Origin: Stigonema ocellatum SAG 48.90 = DSM 106950
GTDB taxonomy: Bacteria > Cyanobacteriota > Cyanobacteriia > Cyanobacteriales > Nostocaceae
Reading direction: 5' to 3'
Assembly (NCBI GenBank): GCA_016903675.1
Contig: JADQBA010000174.1
Span: 1-17,111, forward strand
Length of the DNA stretch: 17,111 bases
In this document: piece by piece, positions 1 through 6,558 of the stretch
How positions within the stretch are numbered: position 1 is the first letter of the stretch
How the letters are laid out: every line of letters starts with the position of its first letter
Notes under the pieces: model-generated
The model's input: the letters and a program-made list of their open reading frames with translations, nothing else
Databases searched by the model: none
Told to the model about the DNA's origin: nothing
Translations under genes and position numbers: made by a program

Positions 1-1
1 T

Positions 2-301
2 TTTTTATTGAAAACAGGTGTAATTTTTGTTTGTGCTATTTTTGTTGTGTTTTCCTTTACTGTGGGTTATCTTTTAGGTGGTCCTGGTATTGACACTCAA
101 AGAGTGCTAGGAGTAGGAACTGCTCAACGAAATTTTGCCGCCGCATTGTTAAGAGGGACGAGTAACTTCGATGATCCAAATGTGGTGAGCATGATTATGG
201 TCACAAGTTTATTAATGATGGTCATAGTGATGATTTTGGGACAAAAGTTACCAGAACTAGACCAAGTACAGACTACAGAGATAGCACAAGGAGCAAAATA
301 A
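2..301 (+). CDS. Bile acid:sodium symporter (BASS/SBF) family transporter, 3' end
   Basis: The frame is open from the first bases of the window to a TAA at 299-301, so this is the C-terminal part of a gene that starts upstream. The TTG at 8-10 is almost certainly internal. The visible part begins with a hydrophobic membrane segment, followed by a glycine-rich stretch (YLLGGPGIDTQRVLGVGTAQ) and then RNFAAALL. That pattern of a helix end, a polar turn and 'G.QRN...AL' is typical of the second half of BASS-type secondary transporters, inner-membrane carriers of organic anions driven by sodium. A second hydrophobic helix (MIMVTSLLMMVIVMILGQKL) and a short polar tail close the protein. The substrate cannot be told from this fragment. 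Confidence 0.6.
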   Translation, partial: FLLKTGVIFVCAIFVVFSFTVGYLLGGPGIDTQRVLGVGTAQRNFAAALLRGTSNFDDPNVVSMIMVTSLLMMVIVMILGQKLPELDQVQTTEIAQGAK

Positions 302-320
302 AATCCCGTATATAACTAGG

Positions 321-370
321 GTTCGTAGTTGCGCTTTAGCGCTCTTTAGCGCTAAAGCGCAACTACGAAC
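321..370. repeat. Long palindromic repeat, copy 1
   Basis: Two perfect 23-base arms (321-343 and 348-370) flank a 4-base loop CTTT. The arms read GTTCGTAGTTGCGCTTTAGC then GCT on the left, with the exact reverse complement on the right. It lies 19 bases after the transporter stop, so it could end or protect that transcript, but no T-run follows it. A second, related copy lies at 1545-1586. Palindromes of this kind are scattered through many filamentous cyanobacterial genomes (general knowledge, not checked here). Confidence 0.9.
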
Positions 371-380
371 AAATGATGTA

Positions 381-412
381 GGGGAGGGGGGAGAGGGGGG
401 AGAGGGGGGAGA
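381..412 (+). repeat. G-tract tandem repeat, potential G-quadruplex
   Basis: A 9-base unit GGGGGGAGA is repeated three times exactly (386-394, 395-403, 404-412), preceded by GGGGA at 381-385. This gives four G-runs (4, 6, 6 and 6 bases) separated by loops of 1 to 3 bases, which satisfies the usual intramolecular G-quadruplex pattern on the plus strand. Confidence 0.8.
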
Positions 413-448
413 AATATCTTCCTTACTTCCACGCGCATTGCACTGGGT

Positions 449-476
449 CTGGATTGATCACAAGTGATCAATCCAG
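449..476. repeat. Perfect inverted repeat with 13-base arms
   Basis: CTGGATTGATCAC (449-461) and GTGATCAATCCAG (464-476) are exact reverse complements separated by AA. No T-run follows on either side, so a terminator role is not indicated. Confidence 0.8.
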
Positions 477-485
477 GTACCTGAC

Positions 486-586
486 ATCTTACACCTTCGA
501 TAGGGAGGGTTGGTGGGCAGTGCCCACCCTACGCAATAATCAGGGTTTCAGGCTGCTTTTTTTGCAATAAGATGATGGTGTAAGAT
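486..586. repeat. Repeat-type spacer with nested inverted repeats
   Basis: ATCTTACACC (486-495) and GGTGTAAGAT (577-586) are exact inverted repeats enclosing about 80 bases. Inside lies GGTGGGCA-G-TGCCCACC (512-528), a short hairpin of a kind that recurs in cyanobacterial spacers. With the three elements to its left, the whole 302-623 spacer is filled with repeat-like DNA and no coding sequence is visible in it. Confidence 0.5.
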
Positions 587-623
587 ATGAGGCACACCCT
601 ACCCCCTACACCCAATTCATTTG

Positions 624-1295
624 CTAATTCACGCTAACAGGAACAGGTGCAAATCTGGCATAGCGTTGTAAGTAAAATTCTTTAGAGTTAGCGATCGCCA
701 GCACCGACTCTCGCTGACTTACTGCCTGACGCCAACGCTGTAAGCGAGTTAATTCAGATGGTATTTGAAAATTTCGGTATTCTTCAATAGTAGCCCAGCG
801 CTCAAACCAAGGATAATAGGTGAGATCAACAAGACTGATAGAGTTACCAAACCAGTATGGACCATCTCCAGATAATTTTGCCAAAGCTTCATTTTCGATA
901 AATTGCAAATGATTCTGTAATTCAAGTGCAGCAGCTTTTTGTTGTTCGGAATCTGGAGAACGTAGCAAACTAGAGTATGCTGGGACAAACCGAGTGTTGG
1001 CAAAATCAATCCAAATTCTGGCTTGTGCCCTCAGTATTGGCTCTTTTGGTAGCAGAGATGGATTGGGGAATACTTCCTCTAGGTATTCGTTAATAATTGC
1101 CGATTCCCAAACGCGCTGTTCACCATGTTTGATAGCAGGAACTTTACCGTAGGGAGATATATTTGTAAATCCGGGTGGTTTGTTCTGCAAATCAATTTCA
1201 ACCAAATCGAAGTCAACACCCTTTTCTAGTAAAGCTAAGCGCGATCTGTGGGCAAAGGGACAAACAATAGCACTGTAGATTGTAACTTCTGTCAT
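624..1295 (-). CDS. Glutathione S-transferase-like protein
   Basis: A 223-residue protein of normal GST length. Residues 1-80 form the thioredoxin-like domain, with C12-P-F-A near the N terminus (the Cys position of omega/Grx-like GSTs). It also has the cis-proline segment YGKVPAIKHG and the glutathione-binding 'ESAIINEYLEE' pattern (Glu-Ser). The remainder is the all-helical C-terminal domain. Such proteins transfer or remove glutathione on electrophiles or mixed disulfides in the cytosol; the Cys favours thiol-transferase or dehalogenase-like chemistry over classical conjugation (inference). The ATG start is supported by GAGGA at 1304-1308, 8 bases upstream. It stands alone on the minus strand. 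Its exact substrate is unknown. Confidence 0.85.
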   Translation of the reverse strand: MTEVTIYSAIVCPFAHRSRLALLEKGVDFDLVEIDLQNKPPGFTNISPYGKVPAIKHGEQRVWESAIINEYLEEVFPNPSLLPKEPILRAQARIWIDFANTRFVPAYSSLLRSPDSEQQKAAALELQNHLQFIENEALAKLSGDGPYWFGNSISLVDLTYYPWFERWATIEEYRNFQIPSELTRLQRWRQAVSQRESVLAIANSKEFYLQRYARFAPVPVSVN

Positions 1296-1370
1296 GTTAA
1301 ATTTCCTCGTTCAAAATCTAGGACTCTAACTACTGGTTTCTCGATAGCCTAAATCTACTTTATATTTATC

Positions 1371-1390
1371 ATTTTACAGTATTTTACAGA
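1371..1390. repeat. Tandem 10-mer in the promoter region of the GST-like gene
   Basis: ATTTTACAGT is followed directly by ATTTTACAGA, a near-exact tandem duplication one helical turn apart. It lies about 80 bases upstream of the GST-like start, next to an AT-rich stretch that could hold its -10 region. Two same-face copies would suit an operator, but nothing else supports this. Confidence 0.4.
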
Positions 1391-1544
1391 TGTTAGAGAG
1401 GAATATCGCACAAACAGGAAGAAAAAGCAAGCGATCGTACATAAGCCTACATACAATTTCCTGCTCAATTGTTTCACTACAACGCCGACGAAATCATCAA
1501 TTATCTACACATTTAATATCATTTTCGGATGAACACTTATACTA

Positions 1545-1586
1545 CGTTTGTAGTTGCGCTTTAGCGCTAAAGCGCAACTACAAACG
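1545..1586. repeat. Long palindromic repeat, copy 2
   Basis: A perfect 42-base palindrome with no loop: each 21-base half starts at CGTTTGTAGTTGCGCTTTAG. It is the same element as 321-370 but carries T where copy 1 has C in the left arm and the matching A for G in the right arm. It sits about 55 bases upstream of the histidine phosphatase start. The rest of the 1296-1633 spacer shows no credible gene. Confidence 0.9.
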
Positions 1587-1603
1587 AATTCCAAAATTGT
1601 ATC

Positions 1604-1609
1604 TATAAT
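1604..1609 (+). promoter_or_regulatory. Candidate -10 element for the histidine phosphatase gene
   Basis: TATAAT at 1604-1609 is a perfect -10 match placed 30 bases before the ATG at 1640. No good -35 hexamer lies 16-18 bases upstream; that position falls in the end of the palindrome at 1545-1586. The repeat therefore directly abuts the probable promoter. Confidence 0.35.
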
Positions 1610-1639
1610 TAGTACAATAGCAGAAATAGAAGATTGATT

Positions 1640-2212
1640 ATGAGATATGAACTACCCTACAGCACGGTTAAAATCTTATATTTAGTTAGGCACTGTCAAT
1701 CGTCGGGACAGCAGCCTGATGCCCCACTTACAGAAGAGGGTCAACTACAGGCTACTCTACTCTCAGAATTTTTTTCGAGAGTTTCAGTGGAACGCATTGT
1801 CTCTAGTCCTTTTCTCAGAGCGTATCAATCTATCACACCTGTTGCGTCCAAGCTAGGCATGACCATTGAGCTTGATGACAGGCTAAAGGAAAGAGTACTC
1901 AGTACAAAAATGCTTCCTGATTGGCTTGAATGGCTACGCCAAACTTTCGATGATCTCGATTTATGTTTGGTCGGTGGTGAATCAAGTCGTGCCGCAATGC
2001 AAAGGGTAGTTGCTGTGGCTGATGAAATTTTCCTGCATGATGCCAAGGTCACACTTATCGCTACTCATGGTCAATTAATGACGCTTCTATTAAAACATTT
2101 CAACGAAAATATAGGTTTTAATGAGTGGCAGAGTTTGACAAATCCAGACATATACAAAGTTGTGGTTGGAAAAGGTCATGTAGAAGTTAAGCGCGTATGG
2201 CAGGAATTGTAA
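1640..2212 (+). CDS. Histidine phosphatase family protein (phosphoglycerate-mutase-like)
   Basis: A 190-residue protein with the family signature near the N terminus. LYLVRHCQSSG carries R17-H18, the catalytic His that becomes phosphorylated, with Cys in place of the usual Gly of RHG. The other active-site pieces are present: the Arg in SSPFLRAYQSI, the Glu in KERVLS, and the second His in IATHGQLMTLL. Members dephosphorylate small phosphorylated metabolites or proteins in the cytosol; the substrate is not predictable here. The ATG at 1640 is preferred over TTG at 1634 because AGAAG (1628-1632) lies 7 bases before it. It is followed on the same strand by mtnC, 135 bases away, which hints at but does not prove a functional link. 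Confidence 0.85.
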   Translation: MRYELPYSTVKILYLVRHCQSSGQQPDAPLTEEGQLQATLLSEFFSRVSVERIVSSPFLRAYQSITPVASKLGMTIELDDRLKERVLSTKMLPDWLEWLRQTFDDLDLCLVGGESSRAAMQRVVAVADEIFLHDAKVTLIATHGQLMTLLLKHFNENIGFNEWQSLTNPDIYKVVVGKGHVEVKRVWQEL

Positions 2213-2225
2213 GCACTGAGTTCAT

Positions 2226-2298
2226 CGTCACGCTGGTCTGCTAGTAACTCGTAGCGATCGCCCCAGAGTGTTTCATAAAAGACCAGTGTGACGTTTTT
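2226..2298 (+). terminator. Inverted repeat followed by a T-run between the phosphatase gene and mtnC
   Basis: CGTCACGCTGGTCT (2226-2239) pairs with AGACCAGTGTGACG (2280-2293) over 14 positions, with a single G-T wobble, and TTTTT follows at 2294-2298. The loop is 40 bases and contains a HIP1 site. The T-run favours a terminator after the phosphatase gene, but the long loop is unusual. A regulatory leader for mtnC is the alternative. Confidence 0.4.
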
Positions 2299-2347
2299 AG
2301 TTGCATATGAGTGATCTATAAAAACCTACCACGAGCCAGTAGCGATT

Positions 2348-3076
2348 ATGACTGAGTACTTTTCCCATCAATCTGATGTGATTCTGTTAGATATTGAAGG
2401 TACTACAACCTCAGTAGAATATGTTTTCGGCGTGTTGTTTCCTTTTGCTAAAGACAATGTGGAGGCATTTCTCCAAACCCATCATCATTCGCTATCGGTG
2501 GAAGCTGATTTGAAACTTTTGCGGCTGGAATATGAAGCCGATCGCACTCAGGGTATTTCGATACCAGAGTGGAACGATAATTTAACGACTGGGGTAGTTC
2601 CTTATATCCATTACTTAATTGAGGTTGATCGCAAATCCACAGGACTTAAATCGTTGCAAGGAAAAATTTGGGAGCAAGGTTATCGGGATGGGAAGTTGCG
2701 ATCGCCCATCTTCTCTGATGTTAAACCTGCTTTTGAACGTTGGACGAGGGCAGGGAAGCAGTTATTTATTTTTTCATCAGGAAGTGTGCTTTCCCAACAA
2801 CTTCTATTTCAGTATACAGAGGTGGGAGATTTAACAGGCTTTCTCAGCGGTTATTTTGATACCAAAATAGGAGCAAAAAAAGAACCAGATAGTTATCGTA
2901 AAATTGCTCAAACTATTGGTGTGTTGCCTCAGAAGATTCTATTTATTTCAGATGTAACCTCTGAGTTAAGGGCTGCTGAGTCTGCTGGTATGCAAACACT
3001 CTTTAGCTTTAGACCAGGCAACCACTCATCGGACTCAGAAGGGTTTGAGGTAGTTAAAAGTTTTGATCTGGTATGA
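2348..3076 (+). CDS. mtnC: Acireductone synthase (enolase-phosphatase E1)
   Basis: A 242-residue HAD-superfamily enzyme of the methionine salvage pathway. It converts 2,3-diketo-5-methylthiopentyl-1-phosphate to acireductone by enolisation and dephosphorylation. Visible motifs are DIEGTTT with the nucleophile D15 and its partner E17, which distinguishes MtnC from ordinary DxD HADs. Motif II is FIFSSGS, the motif III lysine lies in IGAKKEPDSY, and the metal-binding Asp is in FISDVTSELRAAESAGM. Length and motif order match the full-length family. No other salvage gene (mtnA, B, D, N) lies in the window, so the pathway must be dispersed. The ATG lacks a strong ribosome binding site. A small CTGGT/ACCAG hairpin overlaps the stop codon (3068-3081). 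Confidence 0.93.
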   Translation: MTEYFSHQSDVILLDIEGTTTSVEYVFGVLFPFAKDNVEAFLQTHHHSLSVEADLKLLRLEYEADRTQGISIPEWNDNLTTGVVPYIHYLIEVDRKSTGLKSLQGKIWEQGYRDGKLRSPIFSDVKPAFERWTRAGKQLFIFSSGSVLSQQLLFQYTEVGDLTGFLSGYFDTKIGAKKEPDSYRKIAQTIGVLPQKILFISDVTSELRAAESAGMQTLFSFRPGNHSSDSEGFEVVKSFDLV

Positions 3077-3142
3077 ACCAGCGGAGCGCTCTCTGTAGAT
3101 GGGCATTTTTTTCGCAACAGATTCATTATTTAGTGTTAAATA

Positions 3143-3328
3143 TTATAAAATTTTTTTCCATGCTTTATGCTCATCATTAAAGTTTATATGAGCTTCTTCT
3201 TTAGTTTCGCCAATAGATTTAATAATTCTCCCCACTCCAACTTGACTATTACCGAAATTATCTGAAGGGAGTAATACAAAGACGGTCCATGTTCCATCAG
3301 CATTTTGCCTTTCTTGTTTTGTAAGCAT
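3143..3328 (-). CDS. Small conserved-looking hypothetical protein, 61 residues
   Basis: No family is recognised. The protein is soluble and charged: a short N-terminal part (MLTKQERQNADGTWTVFVLL) suggests a beta hairpin, a middle segment contains QVGVGRIIKSIG, and the C terminus is a charged helix ending AWKKIL. There is no signal peptide or membrane segment. It is likely real because a strong ribosome binding site, AGGAG (complement of 3337-3341), lies 8 bases before the ATG. It stands alone on the minus strand, convergent with mtnC, 66 bases between stops. Its 5' leader contains a nested inverted repeat (3350-3458) that could control translation. Confidence 0.55.
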   Translation of the reverse strand: MLTKQERQNADGTWTVFVLLPSDNFGNSQVGVGRIIKSIGETKEEAHINFNDEHKAWKKIL

Positions 3329-3333
3329 TCTTT

Positions 3334-3458
3334 TTACTCCTATGAGTGATTACTCCCGAACCGCTACAAGATTACCGATGTTCTTCTGTTCTTTCTTCGT
3401 GTACTTCGCGTCTTTGCGGTTCATTCAAATAGGTAATCTTAGACCGGGAAGGGAGTAA
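3334..3458 (-). promoter_or_regulatory. Leader with nested inverted repeats and a possible ribosome-binding-site switch
   Basis: Plus-strand arms are TTACTCCC (3350-3357) with GGGAGTAA (3451-3458), and inside them AAGATTACC (3368-3376) with GGTAATCTT (3432-3440); all matches are exact. In the minus-strand transcript the outer first arm, TTACTCCC, can pair either with GGGAGTAA of the hairpin (8 bases) or with GGAGTAA (complement of 3334-3340), which is the ribosome binding site of the 61-residue gene. The loop holds a CGCGTCTTTGCGGTTC-type dispersed repeat. Confidence 0.4.
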
Positions 3459-3892
3459 GCTTAAAAATAACACTCGGACGGCTATATATAGAGCTACAAT
3501 ATCGAATTTCAGCATTTCGGATTTAGATCAAACATTTTTATTATCCTTGCCGTGGCAGTTTTACCGAAACGGTTGTCCGTCCCGTCTCCAGTTTTTCTCA
3601 TGTCGGAACTAACCCACGAGTCACAGTTGCACGGCTAATTATTGATGGGCAGTATGAGCGGAGCGTGCGGCTATTTTGGCTGGGTTATATGGGGTCGATT
3701 ACGAGGAATTGGTTCATGAGTGCAGCGTAAGTGATGACCTTAGGGCAATCATCTTGTTGAGGAAGGTGACCAGCTAACTACGTCAAAACCAGCGAAGCAT
3801 CATGATGAAGTTTTGTTAAGAAAACGAAGGATTTGCTAAGGTTATTTTCCTCGTGACAATATCCCCATAACTTAGTTTGTACTGAATGCAAA
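3459..3892. other. 434-base stretch with no assigned gene
   Basis: A plus-strand frame is open for 67 codons (3527-3730) but has no convincing start or ribosome binding site. Its translation (for example GTNPRVTVARLIIDGQYERS) matches no family I know. No RNA gene or clear repeat is visible. It could be the decayed remains of a gene. Confidence 0.3.
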
Positions 3893-4594
3893 TCAACGTA
3901 ATGGAGAGGCTTTAAGTCCACGAGCATAAATAAAATAGTCATCTGTCTCATTTACATCAGCATTAAACCCTACTTGTGTCAGTTTTTCTAACAGTTGTGA
4001 CCGTTGATAAAAAATCTTGAATATCGTAAATTCTTGACCATCATTTAACTTTCTGATTATCTGAATATTCCTATCGTTTTCCAGAACATGATTTTTTGCA
4101 GTCGATGTGGGTTCAAAGCGCGAGTCTATTATAAACACTTGTCCACCTATGCGAACAGATCTGTAGACTTTTTTCAAAAAAGAGTCGAGTAACGTTGGTG
4201 GGACATGAGATAGCCAAAAAGAGAAAAATACTAAATCATATTCGGCATCTGGTTCCCATAGGAATAAATCAACTTGTCTATAGTCTACGTTAGCAGCACT
4301 AACTTTTGCGTGATTAATTTCAATCATTTCTTGCGAAGCGTCAAGTGCTGTAATTTTGTTACCAATCTTTAGAAGCTCCTGCGTCCAAATACCTGTTCCA
4401 CAGGCTAACTCCAAAATATTTTCTACTGACCCAATTTGGTACAATGCCCTTTTGACTACAGCAACTTCATTGAACCAACGCCCGTTTATTTCCTTCCCCC
4501 GGTCATAGCGTCCAACTCTGTAGAACCATTCATCATATTCGCTAGATCGAGCTTCATAGTATGTAATTTGTTCTTGAATGATGTTATCTGCCAT
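3893..4594 (-). CDS. Class I SAM-dependent methyltransferase
   Basis: A 233-residue cytosolic protein with a Rossmann-type methyltransferase core. Motif I LELACGTG lies at residues 61-68, the acidic residue D85 at the end of strand 2 (ITALDASQEM) contacts the SAM ribose, and motif II/III YDLVFFSFWLSHVP lies near residue 120. IGGQVFIIDSRF marks a later strand. The N-terminal YYEARSSEYDEWFYRVGRYDRG resembles small-molecule methyltransferases of the UbiE/type-11 class. The substrate is unknown. It lies 115 bases downstream of the SulP permease on the same strand and could be cotranscribed, although the gap is long. The start ATG has only a weak upstream purine run. Confidence 0.85.
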   Translation of the reverse strand: MADNIIQEQITYYEARSSEYDEWFYRVGRYDRGKEINGRWFNEVAVVKRALYQIGSVENILELACGTGIWTQELLKIGNKITALDASQEMIEINHAKVSAANVDYRQVDLFLWEPDAEYDLVFFSFWLSHVPPTLLDSFLKKVYRSVRIGGQVFIIDSRFEPTSTAKNHVLENDRNIQIIRKLNDGQEFTIFKIFYQRSQLLEKLTQVGFNADVNETDDYFIYARGLKASPLR

Positions 4595-4709
4595 TGCTTG
4601 CTTCGTCTCGTAGAAATGGACGTGGTGATGGTTTTACAATTCCAGGATTACAGGTGGCAACCCTAGTTATTAAGACTAGCGTCTGCCCGAAGCCTTTCGT
4701 GTTAAAACA

Positions 4710-6503
4710 TCAAATCAAATAATAAAGCGATGCCTTGCGCGGATCGTTATCTTCGATAGTGGCGCAATGTTCACAAGTATTGGCGTTGTCACCCAACATA
4801 GTGTAAGCGTGGCGGACGGCTTTAAGGGTGGCTGAATCCGTATCATCCTCCTCTTTTTCTAGAAAAATACGGTCTCGTGGAAACCACTTTTCAAAATCAA
4901 TATTGCTTAAAGCTTGAAATAAGTCGGGGCGGACACCAGCAAGCAGCACCACGATACCAAGCTTTTTGGCATCGTGCAGGAAGTGTTCTAGCCGCTCTAT
5001 ACAAACGATGTCTGGGTTGCGTACACGCTTGAGGCGCAAGACAATATAATGAATTTCTGATGCGATCGCACGTTTTTTCAGATTGTCGAGATAACGATCA
5101 AGTTCTGGTGCGGCACCAAAAAATATCTCACCTTCAAGGTCAAACAAGATGATAGAAGTGCAAGGCGGATCAGAAATCAGTCGTTCACGCACGATTCCTT
5201 CGTTGCTAACAACGAGTTCGGCGGCTTTGAGTTTAGCCGCACGCGGCACAAACAGGAGAATTGACAAGGCAACACCTGTCAAAATCGAGTATTCAACGCC
5301 AATGAAAAGTGCTGTAAATGTCGTGATTGCAACCAGAATTGCATCAAAATTAGAAGCCCGAAAGGTATAGCGCAACCGCTTGAGGTCAATCAAACGGGCA
5401 GCAGTCATGATCAGCAAACCAGCAAGTCCAGCTTTGGGAATGTATTTCGTCAATGGAGCCAACGCTAGTAGTGCCACAGCAACGACTAGTGCCGCCAAAA
5501 TACCTGAAAACCTGGTCATTGCCCCAGCCTGGTAATTGATCGCTGAGCGAGTCAAAGAGCCAGATCCGGGCAAGCATTGCAAGAAACCACCACCCAGATT
5601 CGCAAGTCCTTCAGCCATGCATTGACGGTTGTAATCAAGCGATTGACCTGTTTGGTTAGCAATAGATTTAGCAATTGCTAGTGCTTCGAGCAAACCAAGA
5701 AAAGCAATAGCTAATGCGCCACTTGACATTGCTGGTATCCAGGCAAACTTAATCTCAGGGATATGGGGCAAAGGTAAACTTGCAGGCACAGTTCCAGCCA
5801 CCGCAACTGCTGTTTTAGCGCCGACGCCAGGTACAGACCACCCAAATAAATAAGCGAGGATGGACACGAACACTAGAACAACCAGCATGTCCATTTGTGG
5901 TAGCCTGTACTTGCGCACCAATTGTCGCAAAGCGAAAGCAAGCACAACCGTCAAAACTGTGATGGTAAGCGCTTTATAGTTGGGGGTTCCTCCAGTCAGT
6001 GTTAACCACAGGCGATAGAATATCTGTTGATGAGCTGTTCCCTTGTCGCGAATACCGAGTGAATTGCCAATTTGACCAACCGCTAACAGAATGGCTGCAC
6101 CAGTCATAAAGCCGAGAATTACTGACTCGGAGATGTAGCGTGTTAAGTCTCCTAACTTAAAAACGGCGATCGCAATTTGGATTGTGCCGACCATGATACC
6201 CAGCAAAAACATGGCTTCATAAGCGTCGAGTCGGGCATCAGGTTCAATGAAAGCTAAGGTGCTAAAAACAACAAGCGATATAGCACTAGTCGGCCCATTC
6301 ACGAGATGGGAGGACGAGCCGAAGATGGAAGCAATGGCTGTCACAAAAATCGCCGAATACAGACCAAAGCGTGGATCTACCCCAGCGATGAGTGCATATG
6401 CCATACTTTGTGGCAAGGCGATCGCTGCTACAGTCAAGGCAGCGATCAAATCGCTGCGACCTTTGTCCCAGCTATAGTTAAAATAATTTTTCAAAAAATA
6501 CAT
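4710..6503 (-). CDS. SulP family anion permease with STAS domain
   Basis: A 597-residue inner-membrane transporter of the SLC26/SulP family. Hydrophobic segments fill residues about 15-420. Family hallmarks are AIALPQSMAYALIAG near the N terminus, SSHLVNGPTSAISLV, and CLPGSGSLTRSAINYQAGA in the middle. A cytoplasmic STAS domain follows, recognisable from IILFDLEGEIFFGAAPELDRYL to about residue 550. Substrates in the family are sulfate, bicarbonate (cyanobacterial BicA) or other anions. The upstream sulfate-binding-protein gene, 55 bases away on the same strand, favours sulfate (inference). Beyond STAS is a tail of about 35 residues containing C-E-H-C (about residues 577-580), which is not a standard part of the family. 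The start ATG is the first in frame and fits the usual N-terminal length. Confidence 0.9.
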   Translation of the reverse strand: MYFLKNYFNYSWDKGRSDLIAALTVAAIALPQSMAYALIAGVDPRFGLYSAIFVTAIASIFGSSSHLVNGPTSAISLVVFSTLAFIEPDARLDAYEAMFLLGIMVGTIQIAIAVFKLGDLTRYISESVILGFMTGAAILLAVGQIGNSLGIRDKGTAHQQIFYRLWLTLTGGTPNYKALTITVLTVVLAFALRQLVRKYRLPQMDMLVVLVFVSILAYLFGWSVPGVGAKTAVAVAGTVPASLPLPHIPEIKFAWIPAMSSGALAIAFLGLLEALAIAKSIANQTGQSLDYNRQCMAEGLANLGGGFLQCLPGSGSLTRSAINYQAGAMTRFSGILAALVVAVALLALAPLTKYIPKAGLAGLLIMTAARLIDLKRLRYTFRASNFDAILVAITTFTALFIGVEYSILTGVALSILLFVPRAAKLKAAELVVSNEGIVRERLISDPPCTSIILFDLEGEIFFGAAPELDRYLDNLKKRAIASEIHYIVLRLKRVRNPDIVCIERLEHFLHDAKKLGIVVLLAGVRPDLFQALSNIDFEKWFPRDRIFLEKEEDDTDSATLKAVRHAYTMLGDNANTCEHCATIEDNDPRKASLYYLI

Positions 6504-6511
6504 TGCTAATT

Positions 6512-6538
6512 CCGAATGATAAACTACGAATTATTCGG
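6512..6538 (-). repeat. Hairpin in the gap between the sulfate-binding-protein and SulP genes
   Basis: CCGAAT (6512-6517) and ATTCGG (6533-6538) form a 6-base stem with a 15-base loop inside the 55-base intergenic gap. It could tune stability or readthrough of a shared transcript. There is no T-run, so it does not look like a terminator. Confidence 0.35.
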
Positions 6539-6558
6539 TCATACTCCGATGGCGAGCT

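Noticed and set aside
321..370. Rho-independent terminator for the transporter gene
   Set aside because: The stem is strong but no T-run follows it on either strand.
381..412. CRISPR-like direct repeats
   Set aside because: The 9-base units are contiguous, with no unique spacers, so this is a simple tandem repeat.
749..1009. Open frame of 86 codons antisense-frame to the GST-like gene region
   Set aside because: It is a shifted-frame shadow of the clear GST coding sequence.
1390..1608. Open frame of 72 codons on the plus strand
   Set aside because: It runs across the 42-base palindrome, has no ribosome binding site and a translation of low protein-like character; the candidate promoter of the next gene lies in its end.
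5149..5370. Open frames on the plus strand within the SulP gene (also 6247-6509)
   Set aside because: Antisense shadows of the permease coding sequence.
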